From JBCBTJ01 sp964597685 (lineage in GTDB: Bacteria; Pseudomonadota; Alphaproteobacteria; Caulobacterales; Hyphomonadaceae): DNA of 5,448 nt. Where the stretch lies: positions 1 to 5,448 of the forward strand of contig CAZQZC010000177.1 in NCBI GenBank assembly GCA_964597685.1. The letters are read 5' to 3'. The translations under genes were made by a program, and so were the position numbers. Shown one piece after another: positions 1 through 5,426 of the stretch. The notes under the pieces were generated by a model. That model did no database searches. It was not told the origin of the DNA and was given only the letters and a program-made list of their open reading frames with translations. The number at the start of each line of letters is the position of its first letter. Positions within the stretch are counted from its first letter, which is position 1.

Positions 1-66
1 GGGTTTTCCGTGGAAGCGCTTGGCCCGGCGGGGCGGAGCGGTGCGCGGGGCGGGGATAGATCAGAC

Positions 67-918
67 CTACATCGGCGTTTTGCGCAGCTTCATCAGGTCT
101 GAGAAGTCCGGAGCGCGTTTCTCGGCCTGCGCCGTGAACGCCTCTTGCATGCGCGGCGGCGGCAGCATGCCGGCGTTCCAGACGCCGATATAATCCAGCG
201 TATCGGCGGTCGAATGGTCGCGGCCATAATTGATGAGGACCTTGGAGCCGGTGACGGCGAGGGGGTCCTTGGTCGCGATCTCACGGGCCGTGGCCAGAAC
301 GTGGTCCAGCATCGCCTCTTGCGTGTCGAACACCTCGTTGACGAGGCCGAGCTCCTTGGCCTTGGCCGCGCTCAGGCGGCGGCCCGTATAGGCGAGCTCG
401 CGCACCCATCCTTCGGGGATCAAACGCTGCAGGCGCGGGAAGGTGCCGACATCGGCCGTCATGGCGATATTGATCTCCTGGATGCAGAAGAAGGCGTCGG
501 CCACGCACCAGCGGATGTCGGCGGCTGAGATCATGTCGACCGCGCCGCCGATCACCCCGCCCTGGATAGCGCACAGCACGGGCATCCGGGCGTTTTCGAG
601 CGCGTTGAACGAGGACTGGATCTGTTTGATGTTCGAGCGGAAGGCTTCGGCGGCGACATAGCGGTCGGCGTTTCGGTGGCTCACCGCGCCGTCCTGGGCG
701 AAGACCGAGAGATCCATGCCGGCTGAGAAATGCTTGCCGGTTGAGGAGATGACGATCACCCGGGCGAGCGCCTCTGAATCGATCTCGTCGACAATGGCGG
801 GAAGCTCGTTCCAGAAATCCCGCGTCATCGTGTTCAACGCGTCGCCGCGGTTCAGGCGAATGTGGGCGATCTTGTCTTCGATCTCGACGTCGAAGCAGGC
901 ATGGGTCTTCTTCAGCAT
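67..918 (-). CDS. Crotonase-family enzyme, delta(3,5)-delta(2,4)-dienoyl-CoA isomerase-like
   Basis: A 283-residue crotonase-fold protein that probably moves double bonds in unsaturated fatty acyl-CoAs during beta-oxidation in the cytoplasm. Seen in the sequence: the first oxyanion-hole segment STGKHFSAGMDL (59-70) and the second, IQGGVIGGAVD (118-128). Asp128, Glu148 and Asp156 have the same 20- and 8-residue spacing as Asp176, Glu196 and Asp204 of rat dienoyl-CoA isomerase (ECH1). The surrounding words SAADIRWC, DAFF and TADVGTFPRLQ also match that subfamily. Classical enoyl-CoA hydratases carry Glu where Asp128 sits, so isomerase is preferred over hydratase. The ATG start follows GGGAGG (924-929) by 5 nt. 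The gene lies 61 bp downstream of the DUF1971 gene on the same strand, so cotranscription is possible but not shown. No terminator is visible in bases 1-66. Family membership is near certain; the exact substrate is inferred. Confidence 0.92.
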   Translation of the reverse strand: MLKKTHACFDVEIEDKIAHIRLNRGDALNTMTRDFWNELPAIVDEIDSEALARVIVISSTGKHFSAGMDLSVFAQDGAVSHRNADRYVAAEAFRSNIKQIQSSFNALENARMPVLCAIQGGVIGGAVDMISAADIRWCVADAFFCIQEINIAMTADVGTFPRLQRLIPEGWVRELAYTGRRLSAAKAKELGLVNEVFDTQEAMLDHVLATAREIATKDPLAVTGSKVLINYGRDHSTADTLDYIGVWNAGMLPPPRMQEAFTAQAEKRAPDFSDLMKLRKTPM

Positions 919-979
919 GGCGGCCTCCCTTTGGGCGCGAGCCTACCACGCCTTACGCTTGCCGCCAGGCGCCGCAACG

Positions 980-1270
980 TCAGTCGGCGCGGCGGTGGAA
1001 TTCGACCTTGAAACTGGCGCCGGGCTGCAGGGCGACGCGGTGGGGAACAGTCGGCTCGATCACGGCGAATTCGCTCGCGCGCACCCGCGTCGACGCCTCA
1101 GGCGGGCCGGCGAGGATGTAGTCGAGCGCGCCCGTCAGGACGACCAGCCGGCCCCAGACGCCGGGCTTGGTGTCGTGTACGCTGGTCAGCTTCGCCGGCA
1201 CGGTCGCATCGGTGAAGACCGGCGTCTCGGCGTACTTTTCCAGGCCGTCGGGCCAGTTGGCATGCGTCAT
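980..1270 (-). CDS. DUF1971 (YeaR / TehB N-terminal-like) small cupin protein
   Basis: A 96-residue single-domain protein of the DUF1971 family, a small beta-barrel (cupin-like) fold also found at the N-terminus of some TehB tellurite-resistance proteins and as E. coli YeaR. The family pattern is visible in order: PDGLEKYAETPVFT (7-20), HDTKPGVWGRL (32-42), a G-x-L strand near 47-49, IEPTVPHRV (71-79) and a closing FKVEFHRR. His32 and His77 are candidate metal or ligand contacts, by analogy with cupins only. Its ATG overlaps the haemoglobin stop as ATGA and no good Shine-Dalgarno precedes it, so translational coupling is likely. In E. coli, yeaR-yoaG belongs to the NsrR regulon, which fits the regulator two genes upstream. 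The biochemical role of the family is not firmly established; handling of NO- or nitrite-related stress is an inference from context. Confidence 0.9.
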   Translation of the reverse strand: MTHANWPDGLEKYAETPVFTDATVPAKLTSVHDTKPGVWGRLVVLTGALDYILAGPPEASTRVRASEFAVIEPTVPHRVALQPGASFKVEFHRRAD

Positions 1271-1728
1271 CGCGCTGGCGCGCCCGGCGGACGGCCGAGG
1301 CCCGGCGCGCCGAACATGGCGAGTTGCAGGCTCTTGGCGATGCGATCAGCCCGCTCCATGAAGTACAGCACGACAGCGGGCTTTGGGGCGATGTCTTCCA
1401 AGGTTTGACGGAACAGGCCGAGCCAGAGATTGAAATGCCAGGGTTCGGCCTGGACGAGCTTCTGGTGAGCCGGAACGGGTTTCCCGGTGTAGCGGCCCGC
1501 ATTGAGGGCGACGGACGCCCAGAAATCTTTCATCCGCGACAGATGGCGGTCCCAGTCTCCGTCGACCGCCTCTTCGAAGATCGGACCGAGCAAAGCGTGG
1601 GCGCGGACGCGCTCGTAGAACGTGTCCACGAGGTTGGCGATGAAGGCGTCGTCGATACCCATTTCCGCAGCGCGGTCCTGGATTTCCTGGCGCCGTTCGG
1701 AGGCGCTGGCGATGGGGGCGGCGGTCAT
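1267..1728 (-). CDS. Group III truncated haemoglobin (Ctb-like)
   Basis: A 153-residue truncated haemoglobin, a cytoplasmic haem protein expected to bind O2 and NO; family members are linked to NO and nitrosative-stress tolerance. Against Campylobacter Ctb as I remember it, the key residues are all present: Phe37-Tyr38 (B9-B10), His62 (E7, in WDRH), Phe69-Trp70 on helix E, the GRYTGKP turn (79-84), proximal His88 (F8, in PAHQKL) and Trp102 (G8, in FNLWLGLF). Tyr B10, His E7 and Trp G8 together are diagnostic of group III. The start is set by AGGAG (1734-1738) 5 nt upstream of the ATG, inside the end of the repressor gene, and by the ATGA overlap with that gene; extending the frame upstream would run across the whole repressor gene. 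The extra proline- and glycine-rich tail (about 139-153) is not part of the globin core. Whether it acts as NO dioxygenase, reductase or sensor cannot be read from the sequence, and no reductase partner is visible here. Confidence 0.93.
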   Translation of the reverse strand: MTAAPIASASERRQEIQDRAAEMGIDDAFIANLVDTFYERVRAHALLGPIFEEAVDGDWDRHLSRMKDFWASVALNAGRYTGKPVPAHQKLVQAEPWHFNLWLGLFRQTLEDIAPKPAVVLYFMERADRIAKSLQLAMFGAPGLGRPPGAPAR

Positions 1729-2162
1729 GCGGGCTCCTGTTGCAGCAAGTCTGAGAGGATTGGATTGGCGTCGACGAGGTCTGCCAGGGTGGCGGCGTCG
1801 AGCACGGCGAGAAACGCCTCCGTCGCCTGGGACAGAAGGCGCGGCAGGCGGCAGCCGGGCGCGATGAGGCAGGCGCCGTCGGCGCGTTGGCAGTCGACCA
1901 AGGCGAAATCGGGCTCGATCCGGCGCACCACGTCGCCGACCGAGATCGCTTCGGGCGGGCGGGCGAGGCGCAGGCCGCCATGGCGGCCGCGGACGCTCTC
2001 GACAAAGCCTTCGCGCGTCAGGGCGCCGGCCACTTTCATCAAATGGTGGGAGGAGACGTCGAACACACGGGCGACATCGCTCGCCGGGACAAGCTGGCCG
2101 TCCACCACCGCGAGGTGGGTCAGCGTCCGCAAGGCGAGATCGGTTTGGAGATTGAGCCGCAT
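1725..2162 (-). CDS. nsrR: Rrf2-family iron-sulfur transcriptional regulator, NsrR-like
   Basis: A 145-residue winged-helix regulator of the Rrf2 family, most like the nitric-oxide sensor NsrR. The N-terminal MRLNLQTDLALRTLTHLA is the family start. The helix-turn-helix spans about residues 25-50 (DVSSHHLMKV), the wing is SVRGRHGGLRLARPPE (56-71), and three cysteines, Cys91, Cys98 and Cys104, form the cluster loop. Asp8 is present; in Streptomyces NsrR the equivalent Asp8 is the fourth ligand of the [4Fe-4S] cluster. The C-X6-C-X5-C spacing is slightly longer than the spacings I recall for E. coli NsrR (91/96/102) and Streptomyces NsrR (93/99/105). The TGA overlaps the haemoglobin ATG. A long inverted repeat ends 11 bp upstream of the start, suggesting autoregulation; only a weak GAGGG precedes the ATG. 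The expected role is to repress the operon until NO damages the cluster. IscR or RirA are less likely given the globin neighbour and the sequence pattern. Confidence 0.87.
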   Translation of the reverse strand: MRLNLQTDLALRTLTHLAVVDGQLVPASDVARVFDVSSHHLMKVAGALTREGFVESVRGRHGGLRLARPPEAISVGDVVRRIEPDFALVDCQRADGACLIAPGCRLPRLLSQATEAFLAVLDAATLADLVDANPILSDLLQQEPA

Positions 2163-2173
2163 GGGCGCCCTCG

Positions 2174-2200
2174 TTAATGCGCACTTGATATGCGCATTAA
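2174..2200. promoter_or_regulatory. Probable NsrR/Rrf2 operator, perfect 10-7-10 inverted repeat
   Basis: Left arm TTAATGCGCA (2174-2183), 7-bp centre, right arm TGCGCATTAA (2191-2200), a perfect inverted repeat. The inner 23 bp has the 8-7-8 layout of the known NsrR site, with half-site AATGCGCA against the consensus half AAGATGCA: the AA/TT ends and GCA/TGC inner edges are kept. It is AT-rich compared with its surroundings and lies 11 bp from the repressor start codon, where it would cover the -10 region. Binding by the adjacent regulator is inferred. Confidence 0.65.
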
Positions 2201-2214
2201 AGTCGCTTCGGCAA
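2185..2214 (-). promoter_or_regulatory. Candidate promoter of the nsrR-like operon
   Basis: Reading the minus strand, TTGCCG (2214-2209) resembles a -35 element. After 18 nt comes TATCAA (2190-2185), a 4-of-6 match to the -10 consensus, which sits in the centre of the inverted repeat. Such a placement would allow direct repression. The elements are weak and the call is a prediction only. Confidence 0.35.
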
Positions 2215-2233
2215 GGGCCGCCGCATTACGGCT

Positions 2234-2261
2234 TTGACGTGGCTTGGGAAACACGGTTAAT
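2234..2261 (+). promoter_or_regulatory. Candidate sigma-70-type promoter of the DUF4197 gene
   Basis: TTGACG (2234-2239, 5 of 6 to the -35 consensus), a 16-nt spacer and GTTAAT (2256-2261, 4 of 6 to the -10 consensus) stand 30 bp before the preferred ATG at 2292. It begins 34 bp to the right of the inverted-repeat operator and does not overlap it, so this divergent promoter need not be under the repressor's control. Confidence 0.45.
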
Positions 2262-2280
2262 CGAAGTCTTCGGGCGGGGG

Positions 2281-2286
2281 AGGGAG
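2281..2286 (+). promoter_or_regulatory. Ribosome binding site that sets the lipoprotein start
   Basis: AGGGAG in a purine-rich run lies 5 nt before the ATG at 2292. An alternative upstream start at 2244 lies inside the candidate promoter, lacks a comparable site and would bury the signal peptide, so 2292 is chosen. Confidence 0.7.
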
Positions 2287-2291
2287 CGACG

Positions 2292-3014
2292 ATGTCGAAA
2301 TTTGCTTGGACCGCCGCGGCGGCGGTCTCTTTGGCGGGGTGTGAAACGGCCGGAACGCTGGGCGGCGTGCTTGCAGGCGCCGCCGGGGCCGCGCAGGCCG
2401 CCGGCCTCTCGGACGCTGAAATCGACGCGGGCCTGCGCCAGGCGCTGACGCTCGGGACAGAGACGGTGGCGGGCCAGTTGGGCGCCGTCGACGGCTTTTT
2501 CGGGGATCCGCGCGTGCAGATCCCGCTGCCGGGACGCCTGGCGGACTTGCAAAACAATCTGGCGGCCGTGGGCGCTTCAGGTCCGCTGGACGATCTGCAG
2601 CTCTTGATGAATCGCGGCGCGGAAGCGGCCATGCCCGTTGCGCGGGATCTGGTTGTCGACGCGGTCTCTTCGATCACGCTTGAGGATGCGCTTGGGCTCT
2701 TGCAAGGCGGAGAGACGGCGGCGACCGATTTTCTACGCGCAAGGACCGAGCCCGGTTTGGTCGACGCGTTCCGTCCGCAGATCGACCAGGCGCTTGGCCA
2801 ATCGGGCGCGTTTCAGGCGTTGGACGATGTGACCGGTCGCTATGGGCTGTCGGGCCTCACGTCCAGCCTGCGCGGCGACCTGGCGGAGCAGGCGACGAGC
2901 CGCGCACTCGACGGAATGTTCTTGTATGTGGCGGACGAGGAGCGGAAGATCCGCGAAAATCCCGCCGCGCGCACCACGGACCTGCTGCGCCGGGTGTTTG
3001 GAAGCCAGCTTTGA
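2292..3014 (+). CDS. DUF4197 family putative lipoprotein
   Basis: A 240-residue protein that looks like DUF4197, a family of exported proteins of unknown function. The N-terminus MSKFAWTAAAAVSLAGC is a short lipoprotein signal with lipobox L-A-G-C and Cys17 as the lipidated residue, so the mature protein probably sits at a periplasmic membrane face. The family words follow: GLSDAEIDAGLRQALTLGTE (about 37-56), DPRVQIPLPGRL (about 71-82), LMNRGAEAAMPVARDLVVDA (about 105-124), ITLEDALGLLQGGETAATDF (about 128-147), and a C-terminal stretch with ALDGMFLYVADEERKIRENPAAR followed by TTDLLRRVFG. The last part, with Gly-Met-Phe and an ending in LLRRVFG, is typical of the family as I know it. It is transcribed away from the nsrR-like gene and followed after 16 bp by the hydrolase gene, so the two may form an operon. 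Function is unknown; I see no catalytic motif. Confidence 0.85.
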   Translation: MSKFAWTAAAAVSLAGCETAGTLGGVLAGAAGAAQAAGLSDAEIDAGLRQALTLGTETVAGQLGAVDGFFGDPRVQIPLPGRLADLQNNLAAVGASGPLDDLQLLMNRGAEAAMPVARDLVVDAVSSITLEDALGLLQGGETAATDFLRARTEPGLVDAFRPQIDQALGQSGAFQALDDVTGRYGLSGLTSSLRGDLAEQATSRALDGMFLYVADEERKIRENPAARTTDLLRRVFGSQL

Positions 3015-3038
3015 TGCTGAGACGGTGTAGATGCTGAG
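3013..3038 (+). repeat. Short direct repeat at the DUF4197/hydrolase junction
   Basis: GATGCTGAG occurs at 3013-3021 and again at 3030-3038, a 17-bp period. The first copy overlaps the upstream stop codon (TGATG) but its ATG frame ends after 7 codons. The second copy carries the hydrolase start codon. Confidence 0.6.
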
Positions 3039-3990
3039 GCGCATTCGCCACGAGACCGGCGAAGGATTGATTTGCGGCGTTGAGATCGGCGACCCGGTTC
3101 GCCCGATCGAGGCCCTGTTTCTGCACGCGACCGGCTTCAACGCCATGACCTACCAATCCATGCTCGCGCCGCTGGGGTTGCGCGCGCATGTGGCTGCGAT
3201 CGACCTGCGGGGCCATGGGCGCACGACACTGCCCGCGAATGGCCGGTTTCCATCCTGGTCGACCTATCGAAACGACGTCATTGCCTGGCTGGAGAAGCGC
3301 GCGCCCGGCGGCGCCGTGCTGGGCGGGCATTCGATGGGCGGGACGGTGGCGATGCTCGTTGCGGGCAAGCGCCCGGACCTTGTGAAGGCCCTCGTCCTGG
3401 CCGACCCGGTCGTCTTGCCGCCGACTCTCTACCGGTGGGCGCATCTGACGCCCTTCCCGCATATCTTTCAGTTTGGACGCTCGGCCATGTCGCGCGGCGC
3501 ACTGCGGCGGCGGCGGGAGTTTCCCTCCCGCGAGGCGGCGAAGCTCGCTTATGCGGGGCGGCGCGTCTTTTCCACCTGGCGGGAGCCGTTCCTGGACGAT
3601 TACCTGCTCGACGGCATCGACCGTGTCGACGACGGACCGCCCGACAGCGCCGACCAAACGTGGAGCCTGTTGTGCGATCCCAAATGGGAGGCGGCGACCT
3701 TCGCAGCGCAGCGCAATCGCCCCTGGGCGGCGCTTCGAAAGATCAGGCGCCATAACATCCCCGCCAGCGTCCTGGTCGCCGACAAGGAATCCGTGATGCC
3801 CCTGGGCACGCTGGAGCGGATCGCCCGGATCGCGCCCCATGTGCACATGAGGCGGATTGGCGGGACGACGCATTTCCTGCCGATGGAGGCGCCCTACGCC
3901 GTGCGCGAGGAATTGTCGGCATATCTGTCGAATTTCGTCGAAGGGCTGTCGCAGGCCGACCACCACCCCGTGAAACGCCGGTTGAAGTGA
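3031..3990 (+). CDS. Alpha/beta-fold hydrolase
   Basis: A 319-residue serine hydrolase of the alpha/beta-hydrolase (Abhydrolase_1/6) type, probably a cytoplasmic esterase or lipase-like enzyme, as no signal peptide is seen. Motifs in order: the oxyanion-hole HATGF (32-36) after strand 3, AIDLRGHGRTT (56-66), the nucleophile elbow GGHSMGG with Ser101, the strand LVLADPV (121-127), a helical cap region (about 135-235, rich in Arg and Trp), the likely acid Asp251 in LVADKESV, and the catalytic His281 in GGTTHFLPMEAP. Length is normal to slightly long for the family. The start is firm on the 5' side because an in-frame TAG stands immediately before the ATG; the ribosome site is weak (GAG at 3019-3021). 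It follows the lipoprotein gene by 16 bp and converges with the thioesterase gene. The substrate cannot be told: such sequences are annotated as esterases, haloperoxidase-like enzymes or C-C hydrolases. Confidence 0.92.
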   Translation: MLRRIRHETGEGLICGVEIGDPVRPIEALFLHATGFNAMTYQSMLAPLGLRAHVAAIDLRGHGRTTLPANGRFPSWSTYRNDVIAWLEKRAPGGAVLGGHSMGGTVAMLVAGKRPDLVKALVLADPVVLPPTLYRWAHLTPFPHIFQFGRSAMSRGALRRRREFPSREAAKLAYAGRRVFSTWREPFLDDYLLDGIDRVDDGPPDSADQTWSLLCDPKWEAATFAAQRNRPWAALRKIRRHNIPASVLVADKESVMPLGTLERIARIAPHVHMRRIGGTTHFLPMEAPYAVREELSAYLSNFVEGLSQADHHPVKRRLK

Positions 3991-3996
3991 CCTGCG

Positions 3997-4013
3997 CGCC
4001 CGTCGACCGGGCG
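3997..4013. terminator. Possible bidirectional terminator hairpin between convergent genes
   Basis: CGCCCG (3997-4002) and CGGGCG (4008-4013) pair around a 5-nt loop in the 30-bp gap between the hydrolase stop and the thioesterase stop. There is no T-run on either strand, so it would be a weak or Rho-assisted terminator at best. The location between convergent genes is the main support. Confidence 0.35.
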
Positions 4014-4020
4014 GGACGCG

Positions 4021-4944
4021 TCACACTGTCAAACCCCGCGGGGCCAGCTGCGCCAATTGTTCAATCTGCTCTGGCCGGGTCGGCAGGATCTTTCGTGTGT
4101 TGAGGTCGAAGGTCACCGCCAGCGCCTCCGCCGTCGCCCAGGCGCGCCCGGAGGCCGGGTCCATGATCCAGTGGACGAGCGAATGGGTCTTCTCACCCGC
4201 GTCGCCGAGCGCCGAATGGATTTGCAGGATGTCGCCAGCGCGCGGCCATTTGCGATAGACGAAGCGGTATTCCAGCACCGCCGCGCCCATCTCGGATTCC
4301 GGTTCGGCGGCGGCGACTTCGCGCCGCCAGTCGGCCAGCAGATTGGGCACGCTGTCGGAGACGCGTCCCATGAACCAATCGGCCCGCATGCGGCCGTGAA
4401 GATCCATGTGCGCGGCCGGCGCGCAACCAAGGCCGATCAGTGGCGCGCCCACCCGCTCCACCTCCGCCAAGGTCGCCTGGTCGTCGGACAGGCAGGCCGC
4501 CGGCCAGACGATCGAGCGCGGCGCCGTCTCGACCGGCGGTTCACCGATTTGGCGCTCCAATGCGGCGCGCGATCGCGACGACCAGGGAAAGGGGGTCGCG
4601 GCGCCGGATTCGACGTGCAGCACGCGCGTGCGAAAGGCGGCGGCGGGCGTTCCATCTCCGTGGCGCATCTCTTGATAAATCACCGCGTCATGGTCGCCGA
4701 TCTCGAGCACGCACGCCTGCATGGTCAGCGGCCGGCCCGGGCGCGCCTCGCGCAGGAACCGAATATGCTGGTCGGCGGGAATGAGCGTCGAGGGCGCGTT
4801 GGGGCTGAAGGCGTGGCGCATGTCGATGGCGTGGGCCATGGCGCCCAGGCCTTCGAGCGCCTTTTCGACATAGACGCGCACATTCATGTGCCCCATCTCG
4901 TCGCAATCCCAGGTGTTCGCGCTGCCCTGCCAAACCGTGATCAT
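4021..4944 (-). CDS. Double-hotdog acyl-CoA thioesterase family protein
   Basis: A 307-residue protein with two 4HBT-like hotdog domains, expected to hydrolyse acyl-CoA thioesters in the cytoplasm. The first domain (about 1-120) opens with TWDCDEMGHMNVRVYV (11-26). This is the D-x-D-x-x-G-H-x-N motif, in which Asp15 matches the catalytic Asp17 of Pseudomonas 4-hydroxybenzoyl-CoA thioesterase. The second domain (about 145-285) carries a weaker copy, MDLHGRMRADWF (180-191), with Asp181, Gly184 and Met186 in the same spacing as Asp15, Gly18 and Met20. This supports an internal duplication. The strand pair LEYRFVYRKWPRAGDILQI and KTHSLVHWIMD, then ATAEALAVTFDLNTRK (271-285), is typical of hotdog ends. 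The ATG at 4944 is preferred over a TTG at 4965 because GGAGG lies 4 nt upstream and the TTG has no ribosome site. The substrate is unknown; related proteins handle carnitine- or fatty-acid-derived CoA esters. Confidence 0.87.
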   Translation of the reverse strand: MITVWQGSANTWDCDEMGHMNVRVYVEKALEGLGAMAHAIDMRHAFSPNAPSTLIPADQHIRFLREARPGRPLTMQACVLEIGDHDAVIYQEMRHGDGTPAAAFRTRVLHVESGAATPFPWSSRSRAALERQIGEPPVETAPRSIVWPAACLSDDQATLAEVERVGAPLIGLGCAPAAHMDLHGRMRADWFMGRVSDSVPNLLADWRREVAAAEPESEMGAAVLEYRFVYRKWPRAGDILQIHSALGDAGEKTHSLVHWIMDPASGRAWATAEALAVTFDLNTRKILPTRPEQIEQLAQLAPRGLTV

Positions 4945-4948
4945 AGCG

Positions 4949-4953
4949 CCTCC
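4949..4953 (-). promoter_or_regulatory. Ribosome binding site that sets the thioesterase start
   Basis: On the minus strand GGAGG ends 4 nt before the ATG at 4944-4942. The competing TTG at 4965-4963 has no purine-rich site before it, so the shorter protein starting MITVWQG is preferred. Confidence 0.6.
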
Positions 4954-5267
4954 GACGTTTTCCAAGGCTTAGCCGGCTTGCCGCTTCGAGGCCAGCGGGG
5001 GAGGTGGGCGCTGGTTTATGATGGAAGCGGGCGATCGAGATCGCATTGCGCCCGGCTGCTTTGGGTCAGGGGCGGACAGTGGGCGGAGGCAAGCGGGCGG
5101 CTGCCTGTGGCCCACAATGGACACTCGCCCGATTTGACGAATAGTCTTCATTCGTTCGATCGGCGGCCGTTAGGCTTACAGCTTAATGGCCACTACTAGT
5201 CAGTCCGGCTTCTTATTCAGCTTCTGCCACTCTCGTGCCTCTTTGCTCGCTCACCACTTAGCTTGCG

Positions 5268-5426
5268 TCAGGCTAGAAGCGATGCAAGTTCATTATCGTT
5301 GATTGTGGCGTACACAATGTAAGCGTGCAGATATTCGCTTTTCGGGAGCCCAGCAAGTACGGCAGTCATTACGATGTTTGGTCGAGGAAAGTTGGCGAAG
5401 TCTTCGACTTTCGCCCGCGAGTGGCC
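5268..5426 (-). pseudogene. Possible gene remnant, antiparallel to the edge-open frame
   Basis: On the minus strand a frame is open for 52 codons between TGA codons at 5429-5427 and 5270-5268. It contains KVEDFANFPRPNIVMTAVLA, then GLPKSEYLHAYIVYA, then TINDNELASLLA. The amino-acid mix looks protein-like, and an ATG at 5369 would give a 33-residue peptide with no evident ribosome site. A further lysine-rich short tail, KEAREWQKLNKKPD plus stop (5244-5200), lies in another frame just downstream, as if a gene end had suffered frameshifts. Family unknown; a chance frame is quite possible. Confidence 0.2.

Noticed and set aside
1..66. Terminator after the crotonase gene
   Set aside because: The stretch is GC-rich but no stable hairpin with a T-run could be drawn.
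919..979. Promoter or terminator between the DUF1971 and crotonase genes
   Set aside because: Only a weak TTGCGG-like element and imperfect GC pairing can be found; no -10 or T-run supports either call.
1267..2184. Longer 305-residue form of the globin frame, starting upstream of the regulator gene
   Set aside because: The extra 152 residues overlap the nsrR-like gene in another frame and are Arg/Pro-rich. The ATG at 1728 has a good ribosome site and fits the globin length.
2244..2291. Upstream start for the DUF4197 protein at 2244
   Set aside because: It would place 16 extra residues before the lipoprotein signal and overlap the candidate promoter; 2292 has the better ribosome site.
1324..2448. 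A 374-codon plus-strand open frame opposite the globin and regulator genes
   Set aside because: It is antisense to genes with clear families, has an Arg/Pro/Ala-rich shadow composition, no recognisable domain and no ribosome site. High GC commonly opens such frames.
2857..3966. A 369-codon minus-strand open frame opposite the hydrolase and the DUF4197 end
   Set aside because: Antisense to a hydrolase with a full catalytic set; Arg/His/Gln-rich shadow without a family pattern.
5149..5165. TTCGATC as the T-loop of a tRNA
   Set aside because: The flanking five bases on each side do not pair and no acceptor or anticodon arms can be formed.
5169..5175. GTTAGGC as an integron attC core site
   Set aside because: A matching RYYYAAC partner was sought within about 140 bp upstream and none exists, and no integrase or cassette pattern is present.
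4057..5199. A 380-codon plus-strand open frame opposite the thioesterase gene
   Set aside because: It mirrors the thioesterase codons and carries on into the low-complexity upstream region. His/Arg/Gly-rich composition and no domain; treated as a shadow.
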